Origin: Streptomyces violaceoruber
GTDB taxonomy: Bacteria > Actinomycetota > Actinomycetes > Streptomycetales > Streptomycetaceae
Assembly (NCBI GenBank): GCA_000720805.1
Contig: JODI01000025.1
Span: 1-64,000, forward strand
Length of the DNA: 64,000 bases
Direction of reading: 5' to 3'
The stretch's first letter is position 1; each line of letters begins with the position of its first letter. The translations under genes and the position numbers were made by a program. Below are positions 1 to 9,403 of this stretch, one piece after another. The notes beneath the pieces are model-generated. The model searched no databases and was not told the origin of the DNA. It saw only the letters and a list, made by a program, of their open reading frames with translations.

Positions 1-94
1 TCGCAATCCACACCGAACCGGAAGGCCCTCACCTGTTCAAGACCCCTCAGCCGAGACCTGCCCCACCCGTCCACAACCTCCCGGGACAGAACAC

Positions 95-841
95 CTAGCC
101 GGCCGACGGCGCCGGCGTCGGGGACGGGGCGGCGGTGTTGATGTTCAGGTCCGGACGCGGCTTGAGGACCAGGACCGGCGAACCCGGCTGCGGCGGGGGA
201 GGGGTCAGCTGGTCGTCGGGCACCTTCGGCGCCGTGGTCTGCTGGAAGTTGACCTGCTCGTGATTGACCAGCCCGGTCTTCTCCAGCACGGTGATGTGGT
301 CCAGCACGGTGTCGTTGGCCAGGTCGGCCAGCTGACGGACCATGGTGTTCCTGGTGCTGGCGCGGATCTTCGCGACTGTCGGGAAGATCTGGCCGTGGGT
401 CACCCGCATGATGGTGACCGCGGTCGAGTCGAACTCCCTGCCGCTGCTCGCGTCGACGGTCGCGACGAACTGCTGCTGCTGCGGGCTCGCCTGGTTGGGC
501 AGCGTGACGCCGAGCTCGGTCGAGATCTTGCGGCACAGCTCGTCGAGGCCGGCATGCCCGACGATCAGGTGCTTGCCGGCCTCCTTCATGGCCGGGGTCG
601 TGCCACGCTCCATCACCATCTCGCCCAGGGGGTACTCCCACAGCCCGGCCGCACGCACCTTGACCACGAAGTCACGGTCGGCCTCGGTGATCGGGCCGTA
701 CCGTGTGTTGGCGATGATGCGGTCGGTGGAACTGGTCGTGTTCTCCACGCCGAGCATGGCGGGGTAGGCGAGGGCGGTGAGGGTCAGACCCAGCGCACCG
801 AACACGAAGACGCTGCCGAGTTTCTTGTGGGAGAGGGGCAT
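95..841 (-). CDS. Secreted DUF4142 protein
   Basis: Predicted 248-residue exported protein. After a short basic N-terminus there is one hydrophobic signal segment (about residues 8-26), then an alpha-helical DUF4142 region (about 45-200, ferritin-like helical bundle) with the typical opening of an (A/E)DRDFVVKVR helix and later HGQIFPTVAKIR and DHITVLEKTGLV segments. The C-terminus is a Pro-rich tail. An upstream in-frame start exists, but the ATG at 841 is preceded by GGAGG at a good distance, so I use it. DUF4142 proteins are common secreted or periplasmic proteins of unknown biochemical role. The gene is monocistronic; nothing nearby suggests a partner. Confidence 0.85.
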   Translation of the reverse strand: MPLSHKKLGSVFVFGALGLTLTALAYPAMLGVENTTSSTDRIIANTRYGPITEADRDFVVKVRAAGLWEYPLGEMVMERGTTPAMKEAGKHLIVGHAGLDELCRKISTELGVTLPNQASPQQQQFVATVDASSGREFDSTAVTIMRVTHGQIFPTVAKIRASTRNTMVRQLADLANDTVLDHITVLEKTGLVNHEQVNFQQTTAPKVPDDQLTPPPPQPGSPVLVLKPRPDLNINTAAPSPTPAPSAG

Positions 842-1401
842 GGAACCTCCAGTCACGAGTGGCTCGTACGTCTGGAGATACGGACGGGGCACGCCGATCC
901 ATCATTGCTCTGGGCAAATTTTGCACACTGCTCCATGTGGTCCGTCACGCCGTCGGTGAGGAGGCCGCGGCTCGGCGTGGGCGTACGCGGAAGCTGTGCA
1001 CCGCATTTGAGACAACCTGGCCGGGGGAAGGTGCAGACCTGTTCCGGGTGATGGCCTTTCCGCAGGCCGTCCGACGATGCGGGAGCATGCTGCTGTGTCC
1101 GAATGAGTCAAGCCCGGAAAATGAATGTTCCCGCCGGTTGATAGTTCAACGGGAGCGCTGCAACAATCCCCTCCCGGCGACGTCGCCACCCATCGACGTA
1201 TCGACCGGTCGCCGAACAGGGCCCTTGCTTCGCCGGGAATTCGAATCACGCGCATTTCGGATTCACGACCCCCCCACACAGTCCGCACAGAGCATGGCTT
1301 CAATGTGCCCGACGTGCCCGCGAGTTGGCCGGTCGGCAGCTCGATGGAGCCCGGTGCGTGGCGTGAAGAGCAGAGAAGGTGTGATTTTGTCAGGGCATTC
1401 C
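842..1401. other. Intergenic region between DUF4142 gene and DUF485/symporter operon
   Basis: No convincing gene. The open frames here are GC-skew artefacts overlapping on both strands. Two small symmetric elements are visible: GCAAATTTTGC at 914-924 in an A/T-rich pocket, likely part of the promoter for the leftward DUF4142 gene, and GTTGATAGTTCAAC at 1137-1150, a candidate operator for the rightward transporter operon. Neither matches a regulator I can name. Confidence 0.4.
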
Positions 1402-1824
1402 ATGCGATTCGACGGGCCGCCGCCACACCCCGAATCGCTCTCCGGACATGCGGAGTTCCGATCGGTGTCCCACGATCCCGCTTATCAGTCACTCCGTCGT
1501 GCCCACCGCCGATTCGCGGCGAGGTCGACGGCCGCCGCCGTGGGCGGGTTTCTTCTCTACATCCTGTTGTCCAGCTTCGCACCGGGGCTGATGAACAGTT
1601 CCCTGAGCGGCCACTTCACCCTCGGACTGGCCCTCGGGCTGGGACAGTTCGTGCTCATGGCCGTGATCGTGTGGCGCTATCTCGTCCATATGCGCACCCG
1701 GTTCACCCCGGTGGCCCGCGGTCTGCGCGGACTCGCCCGCCACCGCGAGGAGGCCGCGGCCCGCGGCCAGGCGGCGGCCGAGCCGCCGGTGGTCCCCGGC
1801 GCGGGGGAGTTCCGCCCATGGTGA
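1402..1824 (+). CDS. DUF485 membrane protein (small partner of acetate symporter)
   Basis: 140-residue protein with two hydrophobic segments (about residues 45-65 and 75-95), followed by a basic and then Ala-rich cytoplasmic tail. The segment YQSLRRAHRRFA before the first helix is the DUF485 signature. DUF485 proteins are usually encoded immediately before ActP/MctC-type sodium:solute symporters, as here, where the stop overlaps the symporter start by 7 bases. The start at 1402 is chosen because conserved sequence begins shortly after it and AGGG lies just upstream; a GTG at 1381 is an alternative. Confidence 0.8.
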   Translation: MRFDGPPPHPESLSGHAEFRSVSHDPAYQSLRRAHRRFAARSTAAAVGGFLLYILLSSFAPGLMNSSLSGHFTLGLALGLGQFVLMAVIVWRYLVHMRTRFTPVARGLRGLARHREEAAARGQAAAEPPVVPGAGEFRPW

Positions 1825-3410
1825 CGACCGGGGCCGCGGTCGTGGACCGCTTCGGCCTGCAGCTGACGGTCGTGCTCTTCCTGTCCGTGGTCGTGGTGAC
1901 CCTGTTCACCGCGTTGCTGACCGCACCGCAGCGCGACGAGATCAGCGAGTTCTACCTCGGCGACCGCACCATGACGCCGCTGCGCAACGGGCTGGCGATG
2001 TGCGGGGACTACCTGTCGGCCGCGACCCTGTTGGGCAGCACCGGACTGGTCGCCCTGACCGGCTACGACGGACTGCTGTACCTGGGCGGTACCGCCGTCG
2101 CCTGGATGATGGTCCTGCTGCTGATCGCCGAACCCCTCCGCAACGCGGGCAAGTACACCCTGGGTGACACCCTGGCGCTGCGACTCCCTCGGACGCAGCG
2201 GCCGGTGCGACTCGCCCTGGCCGTCTGCACGCTGGCCATCACCACCCTCTACCTGGTGGCCCAACTGGTCGGCAGTGTCGCGCTGTTGACCCAGTTCACG
2301 GGCGAGCCCAGCGCTGCCACCCGCACTCTGTGCGTCGTCGTCATCGGTACGGTCGTCATCGTGTACGCCGCCATCGGCGGCATGCCCGGAGCCACGTTCA
2401 TCCAGATCGTCAAGGCCGGCATGTTGATCTCGGGGGTCACCGTGACCGCCGTGATGGTTCTCAACCACTTCGACTGGAACATGAACGCCCTGCTCGGCGC
2501 CGCCGCCGACAGCAGCGGCACGGGAACGCGGTTCCTGGAGCCCGGACTTCGCTACGGTGCCAGCACCACCAGCAAACTCGACTTCCTCAGCCTGCAGTTG
2601 GCCATCGTGCTCGGCCTGGCCGCGCTGCCGCACGTGATGATGAGGCTGCTCGCCCCGAGGCAGACGGCAGTTCTGCGTTCCTCGGTGGTGTGGGCCATGG
2701 GCCTGGTCAGCCTGGTCTGCCTGGCCGCCGGCATCCTCGGCCTGGGCGCCGCCGCGATCGTGGGCAGCGACACCATCGCCGAGACCGACCGCAAGGGCGA
2801 TGCGGCCGTCCTGTTGCTGGCGCACGCCCTGGGCGGCGGAGTCCTCACCGCTCTGCTGTCCTGCCTGGCCTTCGTCACGCTGCTGGCGGTCGCCGCCGGC
2901 CTCACCCTGGCCGCGGCCTCCTCCCTCGCCCACGACCTCTACGGCGAGGTGATCCGCAAGGGCAGGGCGAAGGAGACGGAGGAACTGGCCGTGGCCCGGC
3001 TCGCGGCGGCCGTCATCGGCGTCCTCGGTATCCTGCTGGCGCTGGTCTCCTGGGGCGCCAACACCGCCACGCTGGCATTCCTCGCCTTCGCCATCGCCGC
3101 GTCCGCCATCCTGCCGACACTCGTCTACACCCTGTTCTGGCGGCGCTTCACCGCACAGGGCGCCCTGCTCAGCCTCTGTGGCGGCCTGGTGAGTTCCGTC
3201 CTGCTCGTCGTCTTCTCTCCCGTCGTCTCCTCCATGCCCTCCTCGCTCTATCCGGACGCCGATTTCGCGTGGTTCCCGCTGCAGAATCCCGGAATCGTCT
3301 CCATCCCGGCGGGTTTCCTGCTGGGCTGGCTCGGCTCGGTGATGAGCCGGCCGGAAGAGCCCGAAATCTACGACGACTTCGAGGTCCGCACCCTGGTCGG
3401 CGCCGAATGA
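1818..3410 (+). CDS. actP: Sodium:solute symporter, acetate/monocarboxylate type (ActP/MctC-like)
   Basis: 530-residue integral membrane protein of the SSS family with about 13 hydrophobic segments. Family features are FYLGDRTMTPLRNGLAMCGD near residue 40 and the conserved GGMPGATFIQIVKAG around residue 180, typical of acetate permeases, plus LPHVMMRLLAP in the middle. It should import acetate, pyruvate or propionate with Na+ or H+. The ATG overlaps the end of the DUF485 gene (ATGGTGA), so the two are translationally coupled. The exact substrate cannot be read from sequence. Confidence 0.88.
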   Translation: MVTTGAAVVDRFGLQLTVVLFLSVVVVTLFTALLTAPQRDEISEFYLGDRTMTPLRNGLAMCGDYLSAATLLGSTGLVALTGYDGLLYLGGTAVAWMMVLLLIAEPLRNAGKYTLGDTLALRLPRTQRPVRLALAVCTLAITTLYLVAQLVGSVALLTQFTGEPSAATRTLCVVVIGTVVIVYAAIGGMPGATFIQIVKAGMLISGVTVTAVMVLNHFDWNMNALLGAAADSSGTGTRFLEPGLRYGASTTSKLDFLSLQLAIVLGLAALPHVMMRLLAPRQTAVLRSSVVWAMGLVSLVCLAAGILGLGAAAIVGSDTIAETDRKGDAAVLLLAHALGGGVLTALLSCLAFVTLLAVAAGLTLAAASSLAHDLYGEVIRKGRAKETEELAVARLAAAVIGVLGILLALVSWGANTATLAFLAFAIAASAILPTLVYTLFWRRFTAQGALLSLCGGLVSSVLLVVFSPVVSSMPSSLYPDADFAWFPLQNPGIVSIPAGFLLGWLGSVMSRPEEPEIYDDFEVRTLVGAE

Positions 3411-3577
3411 GGGTATGCGGGTGTAAGCCGCTTCCCGGGAAAGGTGGTGAAGGTGTGGAGTTTCTGTCGCCCCTTCCTGCCCGGGAAGTGGGCAGATTGT
3501 GCGGTGTGCGTTCTGGAAGCGCCGGAGTTCGGTGCGGGCTTGCGGTCAAGATCTCTCATGCAGTAATCAGGTGAATC

Positions 3578-4237
3578 ATGAACTTGTTCAGCCGTGGCAC
3601 CGTGTTCCGCCGCCCGGAGCCCGCCGTCGCCCCTCCGTCCTCCGCCGGGTCGCCGGGCGCCGACTCGGCGCTCCTTCCGAACCCCGGTCTGGCGGCTCTG
3701 ACCGGGGAGTGGGTCATCGACCCCGCACACAGCCGGATCGGTTTCTCGGTGCGGCACGCCATGGTGACCACGGTGCGGGGGGCATTCGCGGAGTACCAGA
3801 GCCGCCTCTACTTCGACGGCCGTGACCCGGCCCGCTCGGAGGCGGAGATCATTCTGTCCACCGCCAGCGTCGACACGGGGGTGGAGCAGCGCGACGCCCA
3901 TCTCGTGGGGCGGGACTTCCTGGACGCCAGGACCTATCCGCGGATGCGGTTCGCCAGCACCGGCGTGGACGTGGTGGGCGCGGACGTCTACCGGATGACC
4001 GGCGACCTCACCATCAAGGCCACCACCCGGCCCGTCGTCCTGGAGCTCACCTACATAGGACACGTCACCGACCCCTTCGGCTACGAGCGGGTGGGTTTCG
4101 ACGGAACCACCACCATCAACCGCTCGGAATGGGGCCTGACGTACAGCTCGAAACTGGCCGAAGGCGGCGCCATGGTGAGTGAGAAGGTCCGTCTCCAGTT
4201 CGACATCGCCGCCATCCGCACCCTCCCGGCGGGCTGA
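3578..4237 (+). CDS. YceI family lipid-binding protein
   Basis: 219-residue protein whose second half is a YceI beta-barrel: WVIDPAHSRIGFSVRHAMVTTVRGAF (about residues 47-72), a DxRxAHLxGxDFLDA-like segment, and the later MTGDLTIKATTRPVVLELTY. YceI proteins bind isoprenoid or other amphiphilic ligands in a lipocalin-like barrel. There is no clear signal peptide, as is usual for actinobacterial members. The first 40 residues are low-complexity. It is a single gene closed by a strong hairpin downstream. Confidence 0.88.
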   Translation: MNLFSRGTVFRRPEPAVAPPSSAGSPGADSALLPNPGLAALTGEWVIDPAHSRIGFSVRHAMVTTVRGAFAEYQSRLYFDGRDPARSEAEIILSTASVDTGVEQRDAHLVGRDFLDARTYPRMRFASTGVDVVGADVYRMTGDLTIKATTRPVVLELTYIGHVTDPFGYERVGFDGTTTINRSEWGLTYSSKLAEGGAMVSEKVRLQFDIAAIRTLPAG

Positions 4238-4251
4238 CCACACCGTCGCGC

Positions 4252-4279
4252 GGCCCGGACACCCACCGGTGTCCGGGCC
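4252..4279. terminator. Hairpin terminator after YceI gene
   Basis: Perfect inverted repeat with 12-base arms (GGCCCGGACACC and its complement) and a 4-base loop, 15 bases after the YceI stop codon. As usual in high-GC actinomycetes there is no strong U-tract. Confidence 0.75.
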
Positions 4280-4434
4280 GTGTCACGCTCTCATCAGGTC
4301 AAGCGTCCCGGACTCTTGACTCGCAAGGCGCCCGCCACGATCCTCGTCCCATATCTTGTGCCGGTCATGACAAGCCTGAGGGTGGTCGGAGCGCCCTCGT
4401 CGACCGCGCATCCCGCCGACCGAGGGACGTGGCA

Positions 4435-6495
4435 GTGACCATGACCGGACGCCCGTACCGCCGACACAAAGACCTCACCTTGGTCTCGCTGCTCCTGCTC
4501 GTGCTGGCGATGGCTCTGGGCCCCACGCCGAGTTCGGCAGCCGGCACCGACTGGTGGGTCCCGACCGCACGCCCCGCACCGGACTCCGGCATCGACGTGA
4601 CCGGTGAGCCGTTCACCGGCACCAACGCCCGGGGCGAGGTGCGCGGCTTCGTCGACGCGCACGACCACCTGTTCGCCAACGAGGGCTTCGGCGGACGGCT
4701 GATCTGCGGGAAGACGTTCTCCCCGGCCGGCATCGCGGACGCGCTCAAGGACTGCCCCGAGCACTACCCCGACGGCTCCCTCGCCGTCTTCGACTACATC
4801 ACCCGGGGTGGCGACGGCAAGCACGACCCGGTCGGCTGGCCCACCTTCAAGGACTGGCCCGCCTACGACTCGCTGACCCACCAGCAGAACTACTACGCCT
4901 GGGTGGAGCGCGCCTGGCGCGGCGGCCAGCGGGTGCTCGTCAACGACCTCGTCACCAACGGCGTGATCTGCTCGGTCTACTTCTTCAAGGACCGCGGCTG
5001 CGACGAGATGACGTCGATCCGCCTCCAGGCGAAGCTGACGTACGACCTCCAGGCCTACGTCGACGCGATGTACGGCGGTACCGGCAAGGGCTGGTTCCGG
5101 ATCGTCACCGACAGCGCCCAGGCCCGACAGGTCGTCGAGCAGGGCAAGCTGGCGGTCGTCCTGGGCGTCGAGACCTCCGAGCCGTTCGGCTGCAAGCAGG
5201 TGCTGGACATCGCGCAGTGCAGCAGGGCCGACATCGACAAGGGCCTGGACGAGCTGTACGCGCTGGGCGTGCGCAGCATGTTCCTGTGCCACAAGTTCGA
5301 CAACGCGCTGTGCGGCGTCCGGTTCGACGAGGGCGGTCTCGGAACGGCCATCAACGTCGGGCAGTTCCTGTCGACCGGCACCTTCTGGAAGACGGAGAAG
5401 TGCACCGGCCCCCAGCACGACAACCCCATCGGCACCGCCGCCTCCGCGGCCGAGAAGGACCTTCCGGCGGGCGTGGACGTGCCGTCGTACGACGCGGACG
5501 CGCAGTGCAACACCCGCGGGCTCACCGACCTCGGTGAGTACGCCGTACGCGGCATGATGCAACGCAAGATGATGCTGGAGATCGACCACATGAGCGTCAA
5601 GGCCACCGGCCGGGTGCTCGACATCTTCGACGCGGCGTCCTACCCCGGCGTGCTGTCCTCGCACAGCTGGATGGACCTGAACTGGACCGAGCGGGTCTAC
5701 GGCCTCGGCGGCTTCGTCGCCCAGTACATGCACGGCTCCGAGCAGTTCGGCGCGGAGGCGAAGCGCACCGACGCCCTGCGCGACAAGTACGGCGTGGGCT
5801 ACGGCTACGGCACCGACATGAACGGCGTCGGCGGCTGGCCGGCCCCGCGCGGCGCCAATGCCCCGAACCCGGTGAAGTACCCCTTCAAGAGCGTCGACGG
5901 CGGCTCCGTCCTCGACCGGCAGACCACCGGTGCGCGCACCTGGGACCTCAACACCGACGGAGCCGCGCACTACGGCCTCGTCCCGGACTGGATCGAGGAC
6001 ATCCGGCTCGTCGCCGGGCAGGACGTGGTGAACGACCTCTTCCGGGGCGCCGAGTCCTACCTCGACACGTGGGGAGCGTCGGAGAAGCACCAGGCCGGAG
6101 CCGAGCTCGCCGAGGGCGCGTCCGCCACGGCCAGTTCGTCGGAGTCCAACCCGTTCACGAGCTACGCGCCCGGCCGCGCCGTGGACGGCGATCCCGGCAC
6201 CCGCTGGGCGAGCGACTGGAGCGACGACCAGTGGCTGCGGATCGACCTGGGCTCCACACACCGGGTCGGGCGGGTCACGCTCGACTGGGAACGCGCGTAC
6301 GCGAAGTCGTACCGCATCGACCTGTCCGCCGACGGCGTGAACTGGCGGACCGCCTGGTCCACGACGTCGGGTGACGGCGGCCTGGACACCGCCCGCTTCA
6401 CCGGCACACCCGCCCGCCACGTCCGCGTCGTGGGCCTGGCCCGCGGCACCGAGTGGGGATACTCGCTGAGCGAGGTGGGCGTCCACAGCAGCTGA
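4435..6495 (+). CDS. Secreted M19 dipeptidase-like metallohydrolase with C-terminal discoidin domain
   Basis: About 686 residues: signal peptide (cleavage near SSAAG), a catalytic region (about 45-550) and a C-terminal F5/8 type C (discoidin) galactose-binding-like domain (about 560-686) with ASSSESNPFTSYAPGRAVDG, TRWASDW and WLRIDLG motifs. The catalytic part carries what look like peptidase M19 (membrane dipeptidase) metal motifs: DAHDHL, a VETSEP glutamate segment, EIDHMS, SSHSW and GYGTDMNG (compare GSDFDG of M19). The insertions are large and Cys-rich compared with classical M19. The start at GTG 4435 is preferred for its spacing from GAGGGA; 4429 and 4441 are possible. Substrate unknown; the discoidin domain suggests attachment to a glycan or cell-wall polymer. 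Confidence 0.72.
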   Translation: MTMTGRPYRRHKDLTLVSLLLLVLAMALGPTPSSAAGTDWWVPTARPAPDSGIDVTGEPFTGTNARGEVRGFVDAHDHLFANEGFGGRLICGKTFSPAGIADALKDCPEHYPDGSLAVFDYITRGGDGKHDPVGWPTFKDWPAYDSLTHQQNYYAWVERAWRGGQRVLVNDLVTNGVICSVYFFKDRGCDEMTSIRLQAKLTYDLQAYVDAMYGGTGKGWFRIVTDSAQARQVVEQGKLAVVLGVETSEPFGCKQVLDIAQCSRADIDKGLDELYALGVRSMFLCHKFDNALCGVRFDEGGLGTAINVGQFLSTGTFWKTEKCTGPQHDNPIGTAASAAEKDLPAGVDVPSYDADAQCNTRGLTDLGEYAVRGMMQRKMMLEIDHMSVKATGRVLDIFDAASYPGVLSSHSWMDLNWTERVYGLGGFVAQYMHGSEQFGAEAKRTDALRDKYGVGYGYGTDMNGVGGWPAPRGANAPNPVKYPFKSVDGGSVLDRQTTGARTWDLNTDGAAHYGLVPDWIEDIRLVAGQDVVNDLFRGAESYLDTWGASEKHQAGAELAEGASATASSSESNPFTSYAPGRAVDGDPGTRWASDWSDDQWLRIDLGSTHRVGRVTLDWERAYAKSYRIDLSADGVNWRTAWSTTSGDGGLDTARFTGTPARHVRVVGLARGTEWGYSLSEVGVHSS

Positions 6496-6526
6496 CGGCT
6501 CACCGGCACGAGCGCGAGGAACACAC

Positions 6527-7138
6527 ATGGCACGCATGCCGTCGGCCGAACGACGCCGGCAGCTGACCGAGGCGGCGATCAGGGCGATGGCCCGGGACGG
6601 CGTCGCGCAGACGACGACCCGGTCCATCGCCGCCGAGGCGGGCGTGTCCCTCAGCGTCTTCCACTACTGCTTCGACTCCAAGCAGGCTCTGATCGAATCC
6701 GTCATCACCACCCTCACCGACCACTCCGTGACCGTGGTGAAGGAGGCGATACGGCCGCGGGCCACGCTGGAGGAGACCGTCCGGGCCGGATTCGCCGCGT
6801 ACTGGGACCATGTGCGCGCCCACCCCGACGAACACATGCTCACCTACGAACTGACCCAGTACGCCCTGCGCCGGCCGGGTTTCGAGCATCTGGCGCGCCG
6901 CCAGTACGAGCTGTACGGCGACGCGTACGCAGAACTGCTCGACGAACTCGGCCGGGTCATGGGCATCCGGCTCGGCGTGCCCGTCTCCGTACTGGCCCGC
7001 TATCTGGCCGCGATGACCGACGGCCTGACCCTCAACTACCTGGTACTCGGCGACGCGGCGGCCTGGACCGACATCCTCGACACGGTCACCGCCCACATCG
7101 CCGGCCTGGTCAGCGAGGCCGACACACGACCTCGCTGA
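6527..7138 (+). CDS. TetR family transcriptional regulator
   Basis: 203 residues. The N-terminal helix-turn-helix (about residues 8-55) reads RRRQLTEAAIRAMARDG then TTRSIAAEAGVSLSVFHYCFDSKQAL, a standard TetR DNA-binding domain. The C-terminal ligand domain has no recognisable specificity. GAGGAA precedes the ATG. It lies 31 bases after the M19-like gene in the same direction and may be co-transcribed with it; its target is unknown. Confidence 0.88.
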   Translation: MARMPSAERRRQLTEAAIRAMARDGVAQTTTRSIAAEAGVSLSVFHYCFDSKQALIESVITTLTDHSVTVVKEAIRPRATLEETVRAGFAAYWDHVRAHPDEHMLTYELTQYALRRPGFEHLARRQYELYGDAYAELLDELGRVMGIRLGVPVSVLARYLAAMTDGLTLNYLVLGDAAAWTDILDTVTAHIAGLVSEADTRPR

Positions 7139-7156
7139 CCAGGCGCGGGCGACCGG

Positions 7157-9250
7157 TCAGACGTTGCCCAGCGACACCGGCTGATCGGGCAGGCCGGTGT
7201 CGCCGAGCGCGGGAGCCGACTCGGTGCGCTGCGCCGGGAACGGCAGGCCCAGGGCCCGGTCGTCTTCGGCCAGCTCCGCTTCGGACCGGGCGGCCAGGGT
7301 GTTGACGGCCGTGTTGAACCGCTCCATGGAGGTGGGGCTGTCCGGGCCCAGCACGTACTCCTTGAGCGTCCGGCGGTCCAGGGCCATCGGATCGTGGCGC
7401 GGTTCGCGGACCGAGCGCAGGATCTCCGGCAGCCGGGTGCAGTCGCGGTCGAGCAGATAGGCGCCCCCCGCGGTGGTGTAGGCGGCGCGGAACTCGTCGT
7501 CGGGCAGGTCCTGGGCGTTGGTCAGGACGTACGGCTTGAGACTGGCCACGAAGTCGGCGACCACGGAGGAGACGTCGCTGATCAGGATGTCCGCCTGGTT
7601 GAAGCACTCGTACAGCGTCGGCAGCTGCTTGAGGATCACGTTGTGGCGTATCTGGCCGCGGCTCTCCCAGAAGACGCGGTGCCATTCGGTGCGCAGCGCC
7701 TGCCACTCGTCCGCGCCGTCGAGGCCGGGAACCCGGGCGGTGCGGGTCTGCTCGGCGTAGTCGCCCACGCTGCGTCCGGTCAACGCGTCGAGCTGGGCCT
7801 GGATCTCCGCCAGCCGGGGTGCGGCGGCGGCCACCGCGGCCTGCGTCTGTGCCGCCTCGCGCTGCTCGTTGTCGGCGTTCAGCATGGCTCGGATGGCGCG
7901 GTCCGCCTCGGTCGCCTCGCGCGAGCGCTTGCCGGTGAGCGGGTGCGGCTTGTAGATGACCCGTACGTTCTCCGCGAGGAGCTTCTCGACCAGGGTCACG
8001 CCCATCGGGATCAGCGAGGTGTGGCAGTCGTCGTCGCTCCAGCCCTCCCAGGTGGGCGCGTACAGCACGACCGGCAGCGGACCGGGGGTGTGGTCGGCGT
8101 CCAGCCGGATCGGCGCCAGCTGCGGACGGCCCACCTCGACGATGGCGTCGTTGCTGATGGCGTGGCGCACCCGTCGGTACCGGTCGCGGCCCGCGCGTCC
8201 GGCCACCCAGATCTCGTCGTACACCTTGCTGACGCGGTTGCTGCTGGCGAGCTTGTCGCTGTCCCCGTGACCGATGAAGACATGCTTGGCCTCCGCGATC
8301 CTCAGCATGTGCACGTTCTTGCCCGCGTTGCCGGGATACAGCACGACCCGCACCCCGGACAGGTCCAGCTCGGCCAGGTCGTCGGCCTTGGGCACGCAGA
8401 CCACCGGGAGCGAGGTCCGGCTCAGAAAACGGAACGAGGCCTGCTCACGCAGGATGATCACCGGGCGCCGGTCGAGCTGCTCCAGCGTCTCGATCCACAT
8501 GTTGACCTGGTACATGAAGTCCCGCGACACCGCGGCGAAGCTGAAGTACAGCGCCACCTCGGGCCGGTAGCCCGCCAGCTGCCGGTTGACCTCCTGGATG
8601 AGCTCGTCGCGCCGCGGGGTGCGGCGGGCCGCGCGGTACTGGCCCAGCAGCGCCAGGACCGCCGCCGCGGACACCACGGCCGTCAACGCGTACCCGATGG
8701 CCGCCGGGTACCACGTACCGGCCGCCAGGGCGGCGAGCAGCCCGGCGTGCGCCGGCACGTCGAGGTGGAGCAGCCTGCGCAGGAACCGCCGGTAGAGGAA
8801 GGCGGGCGGCTGCTTGGGAAGGCCCGCCTCGCTCATGTCGAGATTGCGCACCGCCACCGGCAGCACCCGCCGCAGCCTGATGGCGCGGTGGACGGCCGAG
8901 TACAGCATCGTCGACGCGAAGTGGGCACTGAAGACGACCAGCCCGGCGGCCAGCACCCGGTCCGGGGCGTCCATCCGCTCGATCAGGGCCAGCAGCATCA
9001 CCGTGCGGGCAGCGAACCGCATGGTCCGGTTGAACTGCAACGAAGCCATGCGGCGGATGAAGCCGGGCGCCCGGACGTGCAGAGCCTCGTCCGCGAGGTA
9101 GCTCACGGCCGACGCCGCGGCGAAGCCCCACAGGGACGGCATCAGCGCGAAGACGGGAAGCAGAGCGAAACCGGCGCCGAAGACGAACACCAGAAGAAGG
9201 TCGGGCACCCCGCGCACACGCAGGACGGCACACAACCAACGGACGAACAC
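7157..9250 (-). CDS. Membrane-anchored CDP-glycerol glycerophosphotransferase-like protein
   Basis: About 697 residues. The N-terminal third has several membrane segments (around residues 10-45, 65-110 and 160-205). The remainder is a soluble GT-B-like domain resembling CDP-glycerol:polyglycerophosphate transferases (TagB/TagF): LYPGNAGKNVHMLRIAEAKHVFIGHGDSDK, YDEIWVAGRAGRDRY, VLYAPTWEGW, YKPHPLTGK and a late ISDVSSVVADFV segment. This family transfers glycerol phosphate in teichoic acid or capsule synthesis. The GTG at 9250 has GGGGAGAAG upstream; a further in-frame GTG at 9334 has none. It ends close to the convergent TetR gene. No other teichoic acid gene is nearby, so its polymer is unknown. 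Confidence 0.78.
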   Translation of the reverse strand: MFVRWLCAVLRVRGVPDLLLVFVFGAGFALLPVFALMPSLWGFAAASAVSYLADEALHVRAPGFIRRMASLQFNRTMRFAARTVMLLALIERMDAPDRVLAAGLVVFSAHFASTMLYSAVHRAIRLRRVLPVAVRNLDMSEAGLPKQPPAFLYRRFLRRLLHLDVPAHAGLLAALAAGTWYPAAIGYALTAVVSAAAVLALLGQYRAARRTPRRDELIQEVNRQLAGYRPEVALYFSFAAVSRDFMYQVNMWIETLEQLDRRPVIILREQASFRFLSRTSLPVVCVPKADDLAELDLSGVRVVLYPGNAGKNVHMLRIAEAKHVFIGHGDSDKLASSNRVSKVYDEIWVAGRAGRDRYRRVRHAISNDAIVEVGRPQLAPIRLDADHTPGPLPVVLYAPTWEGWSDDDCHTSLIPMGVTLVEKLLAENVRVIYKPHPLTGKRSREATEADRAIRAMLNADNEQREAAQTQAAVAAAAPRLAEIQAQLDALTGRSVGDYAEQTRTARVPGLDGADEWQALRTEWHRVFWESRGQIRHNVILKQLPTLYECFNQADILISDVSSVVADFVASLKPYVLTNAQDLPDDEFRAAYTTAGGAYLLDRDCTRLPEILRSVREPRHDPMALDRRTLKEYVLGPDSPTSMERFNTAVNTLAARSEAELAEDDRALGLPFPAQRTESAPALGDTGLPDQPVSLGNV

Positions 9251-9403
9251 GGACAAGACTTCTCCCCAGGGACTGCGTGGCAGCGGTGCGCTGTTCGACC
9301 GTTCGACATGTGTCGGAGTCGAATGGTTGTACACCTGGGGGGTGGAAGTAGTTCACCTTTCCTTCATTTTGGATGTTCGTACGACTCGGACTCCTCGCCC
9401 GGC

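Noticed and set aside
1125..1817. Long N-terminal extension of the symporter frame
   Set aside because: It is Arg/Pro-rich, overlaps the well-supported DUF485 gene in another frame, and the ATG at 1818 has coupling with that gene.
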